The notes under the pieces were generated by a model. That model searched no databases, was not told the origin of the DNA, and worked only from the letters and a program-made list of their open reading frames with translations. Shown here in pieces: positions 32,868-46,127 of a stretch of 64,000 nucleotides of DNA (the stretch's first letter is position 1; every line of letters begins with the position of its first letter). A program made the translations under genes and the position numbers. Source of the DNA: Henckelia pumila (lineage: Eukaryota > Streptophyta > Magnoliopsida > Lamiales > Gesneriaceae). The stretch is taken from NCBI RefSeq assembly GCF_033568475.1, contig NW_027331831.1, positions 5,084,001-5,148,000 on the forward strand. The letters run 5' to 3'.

Positions 32868-35800
32868 TTACCCGAACATCTCCGGGTAGCGAGTCCTCAT
32901 ATCCTCCTCGGTCTCCCAAGTAGCTTCCTCCTCCGAGTGATTCAGCCACTGGACTCTGACCATCGGTATGACCCGCGTCCTAAGCCTCCGCTCCTCTCTA
33001 GCCAAGATCCGCACTGGTCTCTCCTCGTACACAAGATCTGGTGGCAACTGTAAGGGCTCGAAATCCAACACATGCGACGGGTTGGAGACATATCTCCGAA
33101 GCATGGATACATGGAAAACGTTGTGCACTGCCGCTAGCCCTGGAGGTAGAGCTAAACGATAGGCCAACGTGCCAACTCGCTCCAAGATCTCGAATGGCCC
33201 TATATATCTCGGATTAAGCTTGCCTCTCCGTCCAAAACGCGCTACTCCCTTCATAGGTGACACCTTCAAGAATACGTGATCACCTACTGCGAACTCCAAA
33301 TCGCGTCGTCTGGCATCTGCATAACTCTTCTGCCGACTCTGCGCAGTCCTCATCCTATCTCGAATCTGCGTCACGATGTCAGCTGTCTGCTGCACAATCT
33401 CTGGACCCAACAAAATCCTCTCACCAACCTCATCCCAATGCACCGGAGATCTGCATCTTCTCCCATAAAGTGCTGCATATGGAGCCATACCTATAGACGA
33501 CTGAAAACTGTTGTTATAGGTAAACTCCACTAATGGCAGTCTAGTCTCCCAAGAGCCCCGAAAATCAATGACACAAGCTCTCAGAAGATCCTCGAGAACC
33601 TGGATCACTCTCTCAGACTGACCATCTGTCTGGGGATGAAATGCTGTACTGAACAGAAGCCTAGTCCCCATAGCCGTGTGCAGACTCTTCCAAAACGCAG
33701 ATGTGAATCTCGGATCTCTGTCTGACACAATAGACACTGGTATGCCATGCAGTCTAACAATCTCTCTAATGTAAAGCTCTGCATACTGTGTCAAAGTATA
33801 GTTAGTCCTCACCGGCAAGAAATGAGCTGACTTGGTGAGTCTATCCACAATCACCCAAATCGCTGTGCAACCTCTGGCACTCCTCGGCAAGCCAACCACA
33901 AAGTCCATCGTAATATTCTCCCATTTCCATTCCGGAATGGGAAGAGGTCTAAGAAGTCCTGCTGGACGCTGATGCTCTGCTTTGACTTGCTGACAAGTCA
34001 AGCACTCTGACACCACTCTCCCGATGTCACTCTTCATCCCAGGCCACCAATACAATAACTGCAAGTCTCGGTGCATCTTCGTACTTCCGGGGTGAATGGA
34101 GTACGGAGACGCATGAGCCTCTGCTAGAATCTCGGCTCTCAACTGATCAACGTTCGGCACCCACATCCTCCCACGGTACTGAACGATGCCATCCTCCACT
34201 GTATACAAGAGACTACCTCTGGCCTCATCTCTCTGTCTCCATCGCTGTAGCTCCTCATCAGTAGACTGTCCCTCTCTAATCCGATCTCTCAAAACAGGCT
34301 GCACCGTCAACACTGACAAGCTCGGTGCATGGCCGCTCGGATAGCACTCCAACCCAAACCTCTGAATCTCGGTCTGTAGTGGTAACTGTACAGTCAAACA
34401 TGATACCACTGACGACTTTCGACTCAAAGCATCTGCCACTACATTAGCCTTACCCGGATGGTAGCTAATGTCACAGTCATAGTCCTTAACAAGCTCAAGC
34501 CATCTGCGCTGCCTCATGTTCAACTCCTTCTGGGTGAAGAAGTACTTGAGGCTCTTGTGATCGGTGAAAATCTTGCACTTCTCGCCGTAAAGATAGTGCC
34601 TCCAGATTTTCAACGCAAATACCACTGCTGCAAGCTCCAAATCATGCGTCGGATAGTTCTGCTCATGAATCTTCAACTGTCGCGACGCATATGCGATAAC
34701 TCTGCCACTCTGCATAAGTACTGCGCCCAAACCAAGCTTGGACGCGTCGGTGTACACCACTAACTCCTCATGTGGCACTGTCATAGCTAACACCGGTGCT
34801 GAAGTAAGTGCGTCCTTCAGCTGATCAAAGCTCCTCTGACAATCTGGACTCCAACTATACTTCGCGTTCTTCTTGGTCAAGGAAGTCAAGGGTACTGCAA
34901 TAGAGGAAAAACCCTTGATGAACTTCCTATAGTATCCTGCTAAACCCAAGAAGCTACGAATCTCCGAAGCATTCTTTGGAATCCCCCAATCCCTCACTGC
35001 CTGCACCTTGGACTGATCTACTGCAATCCCATCCCTAGAAATAATGTGGCCTAGAAACGCCACTTGCTCCAACCAAAACTCACACTTACTGAACTTTGCA
35101 AACAGTCGATGCTCTCTCAAAGTCTGCAAGGCTGTATGCAAATGCTGTGTATGCTCCTCAATGCTCCTCGAGTAGATCAATATGTCATCAATGAATACAA
35201 TGACAAACTGATCTAGATACAGCTGGAAGACACGATGCATGAGATCCATAAAAACTGCTGGAGCATTGGTCAATCCAAAGGGCATCACCAAGAACTCATA
35301 GTGTCCATATCGTGTCCTAAAGGCAGTCTTAGACACGTCGGAATCTCTGACTCTCAGCTGATGGTAACCAGATCGCAGATCGATCTTGGAGAATACCGAA
35401 GCTCCCTGCAACTGATCGAATAAATCCTCTATCCTCGGTAGTGGATACTTATTCTTCACTGTGACTCTGTTGAGCTCTCGGTAGTCAATGCACAATCTCA
35501 TGCTGCCGTCCTTCTTCTTCACAAACAACACTGGAGCTCCCCATGGAGAAAAGCTAGGACGAACAAAGCCCTTCTCCAACAGCTCCTGAATCTGCTCCTT
35601 CAACTCTCTCATCTCTGTAGGAGCAAGTCGATATGGTGCCTTAGAGATAGGCACAGTATCCGGCAACAACTCAATACTGAACTCCACCTCTCTCACTGGT
35701 GGAACTCCTGCAACATCGTCAGGAAAAACATCTGGATAGTCACGTACCACCTCTATGTCTGATAAAGATCTGCTAGAAACATCTGAGGTAGTGACCACAC

Positions 35801-37295
35801 TAGCAAGAAAACCCTGACATCCATGGCGCAACAGTTTCCTCGCACGAACAAGTGATATCATCTGAGGAATACTGCTAGACTGAGATGCAAAGAAAGTAAA
35901 CATCTCACCTCCTGCTGGCTTCACTGACACTGTCCTACATCGGAAATCAATCGAAGCTCCATTAACTGATAGCCAGTCCATACCCAAAATCAAGTCAAAC
36001 CCAGTCAATGGAAGAACCACTAGATCTGCTCGAATGGAGTGTCCCTGCAGCTCCAATTCCAGATCCCTGATGACACTAGTGGTAGTGATAATCTGTCCGG
36101 ATGGCATGGTAACATCGTAACCACTGTCTACAACCTCCGGTGAAATGCCTATCCGTCTGATAAAATCTCGGGAGATAAACGAATGCGTGGCTCCTGAATC
36201 TAGCAACGCAAACGTAGAGTTGCCTCCAACTAGAATTCTCCCGGTGATCAAGGAGGTATCTGGGTCTGCCTCCTCAGCCTGCATCACATAAACTCTCCCA
36301 CTGACATTCTGCCTCTGCGGGCAGTTGGCAATCTGATGCCCTGGCTCCTTGCAACGATAGCAGACTCCTGCTCCCAATAGACACTGCCCGGAATGCATCT
36401 TCTGGCACTTCGGACACACTGGATATCTCCCTGGAGTAGGGGCCCCGCCCCTAGTCTGCTGCTGTGGCTTCCCCTGAGGCCTCTGCTGATTCGGGCCCTT
36501 AGATGGCCCTGTAGACTGCTTCTTCGCAGGTGGCTGCGAGGAAGGTCGCTGATACCCAGTCTGAACAAACTGCCTCTTACCCTGCTGTTGCTCCCTCTGG
36601 ATCGCTCTCCGACCCTCCTCCGAGCGCAAAGCCCGGCTGACTGCAGACTCATATGTAAAAACGTCTGCCATGCGTACATCGTGCCTGATCTCTGCCTTCA
36701 GGCCCTCAACAAACTGTCGCAGCTTCTCCTGCGGACTCTCAGCAATCATGGGCACGAAACGGCAGCCCCTCTCAAACTGGCTCACGTAATCCACCACAGA
36801 TCGGTCCCCCTGACGGAGACTCATGAACTCACGGATCATGCGACTGCGCACGTCCTCAGTAAAATACTTGGCGTAGAAGATACGCCTAAACTCAACCCAC
36901 GTCAATGTCGGTAGATGGACCCCTCTAACTGCACCCTCCCACCATGAGGCTGCATCGCCTCGCATCATATATGTAGCACAGCTCACCCTGTCGGTGTCTG
37001 TGATCCCCATGTAGTCAAAGATGGACTCAAGTGAGCGAATCCATCCCTCAGCCACCAACGGATCGGTGGTCCCCAAAAACTCCTTAGGCCCCTTCTTCTG
37101 GAACCTCTCGGCGACGTCCTCCTCGTGGGACAGTCTGGGACGGGCAGCCTGCTGCTCCAGCAAGGCAGTAATACCCGCCATCATAGTGGCACTGGCCTGC
37201 TCCAGTGCTGTAATAGGGTGCTGTTGAGGTGGCGGTGGAGGTGGAGGTCCCCCACGTCGGTTCACTGGTCTGGGAGGCATTCTGCACCACCACAT
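32868..37295 (-). CDS. Gag-Pol polyprotein of Tekay-type chromovirus, 1475 codons, intact
   Basis: A single frame carries all functions for reverse transcription and integration. An alternative start lies five codons in, at 37280 (MPPR...). A Pro-rich N-terminus is followed by the gag capsid region (about residues 60-260), a Gln-rich linker, a CCHC zinc knuckle at 312-325, aspartic protease DSG at 366-368, reverse transcriptase with active site FIDD at 701-704, RNase H with TDAS around Asp850, integrase zinc finger (His1068 ... Cys1098, Cys1101), integrase D,D35E at Asp1131, Asp1192 and Glu1228, a GPY/F-like region, and a chromodomain over the last 50 or so residues ([14 protein letters not shown]). 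There is no stop or frameshift, and no intron between knuckle and protease. Chromodomains of this group are thought to steer integration to heterochromatin. Confidence 0.95.
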   Translation of the reverse strand: MWWCRMPPRPVNRRGGPPPPPPPQQHPITALEQASATMMAGITALLEQQAARPRLSHEEDVAERFQKKGPKEFLGTTDPLVAEGWIRSLESIFDYMGITDTDRVSCATYMMRGDAASWWEGAVRGVHLPTLTWVEFRRIFYAKYFTEDVRSRMIREFMSLRQGDRSVVDYVSQFERGCRFVPMIAESPQEKLRQFVEGLKAEIRHDVRMADVFTYESAVSRALRSEEGRRAIQREQQQGKRQFVQTGYQRPSSQPPAKKQSTGPSKGPNQQRPQGKPQQQTRGGAPTPGRYPVCPKCQKMHSGQCLLGAGVCYRCKEPGHQIANCPQRQNVSGRVYVMQAEEADPDTSLITGRILVGGNSTFALLDSGATHSFISRDFIRRIGISPEVVDSGYDVTMPSGQIITTTSVIRDLELELQGHSIRADLVVLPLTGFDLILGMDWLSVNGASIDFRCRTVSVKPAGGEMFTFFASQSSSIPQMISLVRARKLLRHGCQGFLASVVTTSDVSSRSLSDIEVVRDYPDVFPDDVAGVPPVREVEFSIELLPDTVPISKAPYRLAPTEMRELKEQIQELLEKGFVRPSFSPWGAPVLFVKKKDGSMRLCIDYRELNRVTVKNKYPLPRIEDLFDQLQGASVFSKIDLRSGYHQLRVRDSDVSKTAFRTRYGHYEFLVMPFGLTNAPAVFMDLMHRVFQLYLDQFVIVFIDDILIYSRSIEEHTQHLHTALQTLREHRLFAKFSKCEFWLEQVAFLGHIISRDGIAVDQSKVQAVRDWGIPKNASEIRSFLGLAGYYRKFIKGFSSIAVPLTSLTKKNAKYSWSPDCQRSFDQLKDALTSAPVLAMTVPHEELVVYTDASKLGLGAVLMQSGRVIAYASRQLKIHEQNYPTHDLELAAVVFALKIWRHYLYGEKCKIFTDHKSLKYFFTQKELNMRQRRWLELVKDYDCDISYHPGKANVVADALSRKSSVVSCLTVQLPLQTEIQRFGLECYPSGHAPSLSVLTVQPVLRDRIREGQSTDEELQRWRQRDEARGSLLYTVEDGIVQYRGRMWVPNVDQLRAEILAEAHASPYSIHPGSTKMHRDLQLLYWWPGMKSDIGRVVSECLTCQQVKAEHQRPAGLLRPLPIPEWKWENITMDFVVGLPRSARGCTAIWVIVDRLTKSAHFLPVRTNYTLTQYAELYIREIVRLHGIPVSIVSDRDPRFTSAFWKSLHTAMGTRLLFSTAFHPQTDGQSERVIQVLEDLLRACVIDFRGSWETRLPLVEFTYNNSFQSSIGMAPYAALYGRRCRSPVHWDEVGERILLGPEIVQQTADIVTQIRDRMRTAQSRQKSYADARRRDLEFAVGDHVFLKVSPMKGVARFGRRGKLNPRYIGPFEILERVGTLAYRLALPPGLAAVHNVFHVSMLRRYVSNPSHVLDFEPLQLPPDLVYEERPVRILAREERRLRTRVIPMVRVQWLNHSEEEATWETEEDMRTRYPEMFG

Positions 37296-37452
37296 ATTTA
37301 TTTACGTAAATCGCCTTGCATAACTAAGTGTTTAAAAATTAAGGCTAACTTAAATTCTAGAAATTTAAATCATACTATAATCATTAAAACTTACAGACCG
37401 GTAGCGTGGATTTCTGAGCTAGCATAGCAGTAGTGACCCCTCCAAGGACCGT

Positions 37453-37464
37453 GCTCTGATACCA
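37453..37464 (-). other. Primer binding site of retroelement 2
   Basis: Same TGGTATCAGAGC initiator-tRNA-Met-type site as in element 1, two bases from the LTR. Confidence 0.9.
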
Positions 37465-37466
37465 AC

Positions 37467-40174
37467 TGAAACGACCCTAACTCTATAATAAATAAATATG
37501 CGGAAATTTTTTTTTTTTTTTTTTTTTTACGACTAAATAAAATATGTACATATATGCCCATACATATATGCACAAGATAAAATATTTAAAATAAATACAT
37601 GACTAAATAAATAAACAGTTAAATACTTAAGAAAAATGCATTCTTTAAAATAAATAAACATCTGAGTCAACCCTAGAATTAAAAATATACTGCATAAATA
37701 AAATAATTAAATTATGTGCATGCACTAAAACATTTAATAAAATATTCCCATAAAACTCAACCACTAAAAATATAATAAAATGTATCATGACATCATGCAC
37801 GGTGACTCAGAAACTGTCACGGTCACGGGGCTACTGCAGCACGGCTCATACATCCTCACCACCGGTAGGAGTAACCTGTTCCTCTACGTACTCACCTGCA
37901 CCATATCAGTGTAGTGAGCCTAGAGGCCCAACATGCATACTAACAAGGGTTTAAAATAATTTAAATCAATTTACTACTAATACATACATATACATGAATG
38001 AGCATGCTTAAAAATTAATAACATAAATTACATAAATAAACATACATAACATACATAATATCATACATACATAAGTTGTTGAGCATTTATTTTCTGAACA
38101 TCGAATGGTCCTATCCGTAAGTGTGACCCATACTTATAGTGCGACTGATCAGTCTAAGAAACCATCGTACGAGGCTGGTGGCGAACCACCCATACATAAA
38201 TGGCAGAAACTGCCCATACATAAATGGCAGAAAACTGCCCATAAATGGCCACACTACTTCAATTTCCACCTAAAATATTTTATTTGCTCAACCATAGAAA
38301 TTAAATCATAGCATAAAAATTGATTTCATGAATGCATGTACTTAAATAAATTGTGTGTCCTTCATATATATTTAATTTAGTTTTCTTACTAACATATAAA
38401 TATTAAAATAACTTAAATGCATAAAAATAATTAAATATATAATCAGGACACATGCGATTTTCTCATGGATGGTTCTGGACTGCTGGCCCTACACTCAAGC
38501 CCATTAACTTAAATCTGGCCCATTAACATACTTAAGCCCAATAACTTAAACTTTAAGCCCAATTAATTAATCTAAGCCCAATTACATTAATCTAAGCCCA
38601 ATTACATTAATTAAGCCCATTAAATTAACTAAGCCCATTAAAAATACCTGAAGCCCAATAACACTTAAACTGGCCCATTGGGCCCAAAAACCCAAAGACT
38701 GGCCCATTAACTTTTATGGGCCCAAAAGCCCATAAAATTAATGGACTAACTTAATTAAAATTTTAAAAGTTTAAATAAAATTATTTGGGAGTCCAAATAA
38801 TTTTATTTTAATTTAATTGACTCAATAACCCATTAATTCATAAAATATTTTAAAAATAAAAAGACTCGAGCCCGGCCCACCAAACCCGGACCCGGACCCA
38901 CTTAACCCGACCCACTAACCTACTGACCCGACCCGGACCCAAGACCCGGCCCGGAAACAAACTGGAGCCCTAACCCGTCACCCCCTTATCCCCTCTCGGG
39001 CGCAGCCGTGAGCAGCAGGCCCTCACGGCCTGCTGCAGCCCAGCTCCGACCACCGTGGTCGGAGCCCCGCCGGCAGGACCTTCCCAGGGTCCTGCCGGTT
39101 CGAACCAGCCCATGGTTCGAACCCCATGCTCCCTAAACACAGAGCACATCGCAGCCTTCCTCCAAACCCTAAACTGTGCAGAAACTGGCAGCCATGGCTC
39201 AGCTCGAACCAGACCCTTCCTAGCCCATTCCCGTCCATGTTGGACCCTACTACTCGACCCTAGGGACCCCAAGGAACCCTTCTAACCATGGACCAGCAGC
39301 CCACCTAGCCATGGACATGAAAAACGTGAGCATGAACACAAAAACATCAACCGAGCGCATAAGGAAGGAAATTTGAAAACTTTGCTGTCAAAAATCTGAT
39401 ATACTCGATGCTACACACCCACACACATACATACACTGATATAGGGTTGAAAAGAGAAGAAAATCATGCCTTAACACCGTAGATATGGATTTAACACGCG
39501 TAGGACGGAGTTCGGGACGACGGGACGACTTTGGCTTGCTTGGAACCTTCAAAAACTCGACTATGGTATAGATGGAGGCTGCTGGAACGTTGGAGGGGAT
39601 GATGAGCAATAGAGGTGGCGGCTAGGCGTGTGTTCGGTAGGGTGAGAGATGAGTGTTGGGTAGATTAGGTTAGATTTTTGGTTTAATTAGAATATAGATT
39701 AGTAAAAGGTTTTATAAATATAAAATATACAATTTTAAACTTTTCTAATAAAGTAAATAATCTGATGAGTTATAAAAATTTCGAAATTAAACTTAAGGGA
39801 ATTTTAAAGATAAAAAAAATCATTAAAATGGCTTAATTTGGATAAAAATGGACTCCTAAAATTATATAAAATTAAATACTTAAAATTTTGAGATAATAAA
39901 ACTCAAAATAATATTTTAGGGCTCTAAAAAGGTTCATAAAATAATTTGGCTAGAAAGTTGTCATCTCGTCCGTCCACGGTCCCGTCTACGCGATTAAATA
40001 ATAAAAATACTAAAAATCATAAAAATCACTAATTATGGGTTAAATGCTTAAAAATAAATTAAATCATGCATAAATAATTCACATAATTATTTAACCCATA
40101 AATCATAAATTTAAATAATTAAATATCCTAATTATGCAGGCGGATTTATGTAATTAAAAATACCGGGTGTTACA
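37467..40174 (-). repeat. 5' LTR of retroelement 2
   Basis: Essentially identical to 30110-32822 apart from a T-run length difference and one 3-bp indel. Confidence 0.94.
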
Positions 40175-41183
40175 AAATTATTAATAACTTGATAGATAAG
40201 TAGTGGATAAAAGAAAATTATATTTATATTTGATAGTGAACATTATGTTTGGTATGTGGTATATTGGTGGGATTGATAAATATTCATTTTATCTTGTGAC
40301 CAAAATACCCTCATTAATTACCTCAAATTTCTCAACCATTAACTTTCTTTCCCTAGTTATTATTATTTAGGTTTGGGGTTATTTTGGTAAATGCATGTAA
40401 TAATCCAGTGGGACAATTTCAATTCTTGGAATCAAGCTTGTACAGTAAATTTTGGCATTAGGATGGATTTTATGAGACCAAATAATTTTTCTAAGGATCA
40501 TACTTCGTAAACTAAACTTATAATGAGTAAAATATTTTTTTTAATGAAACCAAATAATTGCATATATTTAATTATAGAGTGAGGTCCACTAATAAATCAA
40601 TGACCAAATGAATTAATAAACGTCCACCCCTACGCAACATAGACGCCAAAAATGAGAGTAACCAAAAATACAATTTCCGCAAAACTATATTAATGACTTA
40701 AATTCCATTTAATTAATTTTCATTGGATGGAGGACAACAAATAATATTTATCATGGAAGTTGGATCCCATTCACTCCTTTTTCAAAATCAGATACAAAAA
40801 ATATTCATCAATCATCAACCAAAACTCTTTAATTAGTTCGATTTCAAGACTCATGTGAACTCTTTTTATGCTCCCGAAACTTCATTTCATTTCTCCATCG
40901 CTACATTTTTATTGGCTGAATTCATATCTAAGCTTTCTCGTGATGGCTTTTCGTTTTCCATCGCAAATTCGCAACCATAACAAAAAGAAAACTAAAGGAG
41001 TGGCTTAATTTACTCAAACAAGAATTTTTATTATGTATATATTGAGCATTTATTGCAAGCGTCTATGTGAGCAATAACTCAAATGACATTCACCTATTAG
41101 ATGCATAAGACACCACCTTAATAGTGCATAAATACCCACAATGAGTGTTTATTATATAAAAACTATGTATACACACACATATA

Positions 41184-41504
41184 TGTTACGTCTCGAGTGG
41201 CCAAGACCCATTTTTTTTATTTTTAAAATTTTAGAAAATGCTATAACATATAAATATATATATATATAGAGTTTTTTTATGGTGCCCAACGTTATATGTC
41301 CAGTTCATGCCCGCCATGTACAAGTCAACTCATCTATTGTACCGGTCAACTCATCTATTGTATATGGTAGGCATGAAGTAGGCATATAGTGTTGGGCACC
41401 ATAAAAGAACTTTTATATATATATATAACAATTCTAGCATTTTGTAAAAATTATTTTTAAAAAATAATTTAAAAATTGGGTCTTGGCCCTCTCGAGACGT
41501 AACA
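41184..41504. mobile_element. TIR element with a second palindrome nested in its centre
   Basis: Outer arms: TGTTACGTCTCGAG...GGCCAAGACCCA at 41184-41210, matching in reverse at 41476-41504. The arms extend inward to about 41270 and 41410. Inner arms: TTTTATGGTGCCCAACGTTA at about 41274-41293, reversed at about 41388-41406. Between them is a direct duplication of GTCAACTCATCTATTGTA. A further inverted copy of the outer right arm follows at 41526-41590. Confidence 0.65.
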
Positions 41505-41525
41505 CATATACACAATATATATATA

Positions 41526-41590
41526 GGGCCAAGACCCAATTTTTAAATTATTTTTTAAAAATAATTTTTACAATATGCTAGAATTGTTTA
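41526..41590. repeat. Extra inverted copy of the TIR arm
   Basis: GGGCCAAGACCCAATTTTTA and the following A/T-rich stretch are the reverse complement of about 41428-41491, separated by 35 bp, so the two would fold into a long hairpin. Confidence 0.7.
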
Positions 41591-42304
41591 AATTGCAATA
41601 CTATGTGTAGCACGCTGAGAAATGGGATTTGTGTAAAGAACAAATAGGGGCTTATATTCTTATCACATTTTCAAATAAAATATAAGAACCATTTCTAAGT
41701 TAAAAAAAAAAAACAAAGAAAAAAATAAAAATTTTCGGCCCTCAGTTGCCCATAATATATGTTTAAAATGAAAGGCAGAAATATACAATAAAAAAGAATT
41801 TTGCAAAAGTGAATTTCCATGACGAAGTTGTAGTTATCAATAATTAATGGGCAAGTGTAGGGTGAAATTTCTTTGAGTCTCAACCACGCATCACAATAGT
41901 GATCATATACTCCACAAACACAAAGCCACTAATACTGTCCACACAGTATTTATTTGTATTAATTCAAATATTTTGTCTTCTCAGTTAATTAAATTCGGGA
42001 ATTCCGTATTTATTAATAAATACTTAAAAAACTCTTTGTGAGGTGATCTCACGGATATATATTCATGAGATGGATGAATTCAATTCATGCGATTAAAAAC
42101 AATATTTTTGAATTGAAAAATAATATTTTTCATGAGTCGGATTATAATAAAGATTCGTCTCAGAAAATTCACACGATCTCACTAGAGTTTATATGATAAA
42201 TTAATATGCTTATATTTTTAACACTTTTAAGTGCATTTGATCATTTATTTAAATGAGATATTAGAGTGTTTGGTTGCCCACCAAATATCTAACAAGGATT
42301 CCTC

Positions 42305-42312
42305 TATAAATA
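42305..42312 (+). promoter_or_regulatory. TATA box of the DUF1677 gene
   Basis: TATAAATA about 83 bp upstream of the ATG. Confidence 0.65.
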
Positions 42313-42394
42313 GAAGGTGTAGGATACATTATCCCTACCCTTTATGTTGTGCACTTATTAACTCTTTATCATTTTATCCACACTAGCTAGCACA

Positions 42395-42925
42395 ATGGCC
42401 CCTAACATGGAGATCACATACGCAAAAAAGCCCTCAAAACCCTCCATCGAAACCCTATCCCGGACGATGTCCGATATCTCTTTCGAATTTACAAACCAAG
42501 GACCTCCGGAATACAAAAGCATCAAGGACAACTTAACTCCGGTATCCGAGGTGCAGGATGCAAAATGCGAGTGCTGCGGCATGTCCGAGGAGTGTACGCC
42601 CAAGTACGTGAAAAGGGTTCGTGAGAAGTTCTTCGGGCGCATGGTTTGTGGGATATGCTCCGAGGCTGTGAATGAAGAGATGGAAAAAAATGGCGGGAAG
42701 AGGGAGGAGGCGTTACGCGCACATTTCACCACATGTTCGAGCTTCAATAGGTTCGGTAGGGCGTATCCGGTCCTTTGTCAAGCAGAGGCCATGAGACAGA
42801 TCTTGAGGAAGAATAGGGCCAAGTCACTTAGCCCTAGGGATCATAAGAATGGTGCTACAACGAACAAAGGCGGGATCACCAGAAGTTCAAGTTGTATTCC
42901 GACTATTACAAAGGATATGAACTAA
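42395..42925 (+). CDS. DUF1677 family protein, intronless, 176 residues
   Basis: A plant-specific protein of unknown molecular function. The conserved region carries a Cys-rich motif: CECCGM at 58-63, Cys67, then MVCGICSEAV with Cys85 and Cys88, which may bind a metal (inference). It continues into a helical EEMEKNGGKREEALRAHFTTC segment and ends with a basic, Ser-rich tail. Length and layout fit the family. The start is the first ATG after a good TATA box. It converges with the PTH2 gene 260 bp downstream. No lesion seen. Confidence 0.85.
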   Translation: MAPNMEITYAKKPSKPSIETLSRTMSDISFEFTNQGPPEYKSIKDNLTPVSEVQDAKCECCGMSEECTPKYVKRVREKFFGRMVCGICSEAVNEEMEKNGGKREEALRAHFTTCSSFNRFGRAYPVLCQAEAMRQILRKNRAKSLSPRDHKNGATTNKGGITRSSSCIPTITKDMN

Positions 42926-43185
42926 TAAAACAATATGGTCAAGTTATTTATATATAGGATCATCTACAAGGGTATTGTTTTATTATGTTTTTTTTTTAGT
43001 GGAGTATAATAATGTACGTGGAAGAACAATTTACGTTCTTATGAACAAATTATTGCTGCATGAAATAATATCAGTTTTAATAATCAATGATGATATAATT
43101 ACGATGAATCGATCATAATTTATCACAAAGTACAGTTTCTTGTTTTGGGGAACCAAAACATTTCAAACGCTGTAGCTGTGCACCA

Positions 43186-46127
43186 TCAAAGCAGCCGTTG
43201 CTTCCCGGTGACAGAATCAACAGCTGATTTACTCCCTGCACAGTACAAAGGCATGATCGAAGTTACAAGAGGTGACGCGATTATAGCAGGGAACTTACAC
43301 CACAATCTCGAAGGTTAGTCTTGTTACATAAACACTCTCTGGGTTACAGCGGGATTTTTTAAGTTCATATAACATGATCATGTCAGGAAAACTGTCAAAA
43401 ACATTTCTTCAAGAAACATGTCCTTGTACTTTCTACATGCTTAAATAGTTTGTGTATCATATACACACCAATATTCATGAATGAATGGGAGCAACAATTA
43501 TATGGATATTGTTTTACATTGATGGTTCAAAGAAATGCTTGTGTTTTTATTCAGGAAAACGTATCTTGACAATTTCCAAAGGAAATGATTTTTGGGAAAT
43601 GAATGGATGATATACCTTTGCCAAATCTGTGTGAAAAATTAAACATATCTTGATTTCAACAACCACACAAAGATAAATTTCCGAAGACATGAAAAAAGAA
43701 CATTTTATGATGATAAAAGATTGGATGAGACAAGAACCTGGTCCAATAGCAAGAACAGTATTTGACCCAGCTGAAACCTGCATATATTAAGCCAAAGATC
43801 CTAATAAGAACATCATCACAATATTGATTATACGATTGCAGAGTGCAATTGCTGAACTTTCGGATAGGGAAATACAGTGAACTGAGAAAGCAACACGATA
43901 CAAGATTTACATAGTTCGACCATGAAAACTAATGTCCATAACACAATATTCCATGAATGAAACTCTATTGATTTATTTTAGTTTAGAAAACAATTCGACA
44001 CATCTTCAATGTATTCATTGACTCTAATTGCAATAATTTGAAAAGGGTAAGAACAATGGATTACTTGGGTACGTCCTGCATCAGCAACTACGAAAGTTGG
44101 AAGGCGAATGCTCTCAGCTGCATCCCTCAGCTTATTCCTGATTACAATAAATCACAATATAGTAGATATTAAGCAAGTCAAAGGAGAAACTCGGTTTTGT
44201 GGAGGGAACAAAAATTTGATGATTACATATTTAAAAATTTATGACTTGCTTACATTTCTTGCTGATTCTTGCATGTAACGACAATTTTGGCCTGCCCACA
44301 AAGTTCCCATTGCCTTAAAAGAGATCGATGGCTGCATCAGGAAGTATTTACACTCAGAGCATAAGAAAACAAGGCAAAGAAAATGAGAGATGAGAGATGA
44401 GCTCATTGTATCAAATAGCTCTCTGGTCATTTGTTAAGGCAGTCAAATCTCAATTCAGTTATCAATTTTCCCAGTACCAAATTAACACACTAACGTAAGA
44501 TGAGCGACTCCGAGCGACTATGCTCACTGCATCCATAAGTTATGTCTTCGTTCAGAGTTCCGCTACAATGTTACATATAAAAACTCATAACTCAAATAAA
44601 ATGGACGTCAAATTTTTTTGTATTGTCCTAAAAGCGTAAGTTTCCAACCCATATAAATCAAGCCATTCCCATCATCACTGCCTGGTCGAAGTGATGAGAA
44701 CCCAGGCGATAGTGGCATGCACTCTACACTCTACAGCAGAAAACATCCACTTTCACGTGAAAATTTTGAATTTTTATTTTAACCTCTCTTAGAGTCAAAC
44801 TATCCCCCCTCAAAAAAAAAAAAAAATTCTCCCCTCTACATAAAAAAATTACAGAACAATTACATTAGAACTGACAAATTGTGCCTCTTCCTGAGCATAT
44901 TATTCCATGGTACAGCAGATAAATGTGGACAACATGCAGAATTTTCAGCTATAACACAGTAATTAGGCCAAAAAAAAAGAGTAACCTTTCCATAAGTTCT
45001 GAATAAATCCCGGTAGCCGCATCTGGATAGTAAAGCAACCGCAAGGATAAATAAATGTAATTAAAAAAAAAGGATAAATAAATGCAAAAGTCATGGTTAA
45101 AAGAATTGAAGTTCGAAAATAAATTGACATCAAATCAGCTTACGAGCACATTGGGATGCGATCTTTCCAGCTCCCATTTTCAGGTCTTGCCTAACCACTA
45201 AAACCTGTCAATAAATTCACAGTTCAAAACACTTAGCTGTTGCACTCGCTGATAGGATGAAATTAAAATCAACAAACAGATTTTGTTAATCTTCAAACAA
45301 CCAAATTATAACCCACTAATACACAGATTTAACAGTTTCAGTTCCTCTTACCAAAAACCAAAACTTGCCACTTTGAATCATACAACAAAGCAGAGAAAAA
45401 GGAAACAGACAAATAACATCGCAAAGCAACATAATTTATCAGTAGCTTGACCCAATGGCCAAATGCACCATGAACAACCTGAACATTTACTCAAATAAAT
45501 CCAATCTTTAAATGGCTTTCATCTACAGCAGTCTTTCCAACACCTCCCATTGCAGAACAACACAAAGAATCAATTCTTGCACATAAAACACAAAAGACAT
45601 GGCAGCTATAAAGTATTACAATTCACAACCACATGAAACTGCTTTCGTCCCCGGATTTTGACAAAATTCACAAATTCTGCAAAAATATGGAGCTTCATAA
45701 CATCATAAACAATCCCACAATATCATGAAACTGAAAAGTGCAAGATTGGACAAAAGGAAAAACTCCCAGACCATTTTTAACTCTTCATCATTATTGCAAG
45801 ATAAAAGGATCGATTGGTGACGTTTCTTGCCGCCAATTTTCTGGGAACTCGAAATTTTCACGGGCTTTGCTAAGTCCAAGAAAAACCCGACAACGAACCC
45901 GATTACGAGACCCGGAATGAAGTTCTCCGGCTTGAAGCTAACTCCTAGCCATTCTTTGTTCTGCTTCTGCTGCTATCATTTTAAGTTTGCCAAAGAAAAA
46001 ACGAAATTTCATTGCAACTAATCAAACTCGGAAAATGAAAATTGTCAATTATAATCACCAAAAATAAAGGCAAGATACCTTCTTTGAGATTTGAGAATTG
46101 TTTCTGTAAGAACCCAACATTGACCAT
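43186..46127 (-). CDS. Peptidyl-tRNA hydrolase 2 (PTH2 family), about eight exons
   Basis: PTH2 cleaves peptidyl-tRNA dropped by ribosomes; animal homologues sit on mitochondria. Minus-strand exons that I can support are 43186-43235, 43738-43777, 44065-44137, 44254-44331, 44986-45022, 45144-45204 and 45772 to about 45972. All are GT-AG with consistent phases. They encode VLVVRQDLKMGAGKIASQCA, HAATGIYSEL, QWELCGQAKIVVTCKN, RLPTFVVADAGRTQ, VSAGSNTVLAIGP and a terminal VDSVTGKQRLL, covering the whole PTH2 fold with the Lys, His and Asp of the active site. The 5' exon encodes a membrane segment (FIPGLVIGFVVGFFLDL) and ends ELKM. The first coding exon is uncertain: an ATG at 46127 with a donor at 46078 is one option but does not join cleanly in frame to the 45972 acceptor. 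Divergent from SmB. Confidence 0.85.

Larger units (their letters stand above)
30105..40179 (-). mobile_element. Retroelement 2: intact Tekay-type Ty3/gypsy chromovirus
   Basis: Body 30110-40174, flanked by the perfect 5-bp duplication AAATT at 30105-30109 and 40175-40179. Minus-strand order is 5' LTR 37467-40174, primer site 37453-37464, one open gag-pol frame, polypurine tract, 3' LTR 30110-32822. The only LTR differences I found are the T-run length (24 against 22) and a 3-bp indel near 32458/39813. Very recent insertion and full coding capacity make this the best candidate for an active copy. Confidence 0.95.
40180..42394. other. Intergenic region with a nested MITE cluster
   Basis: No gene. 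Nested palindromes lie at 41184-41590 (listed separately). The remainder is A/T-rich DNA and the promoter of the DUF1677 gene. Confidence 0.45.
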
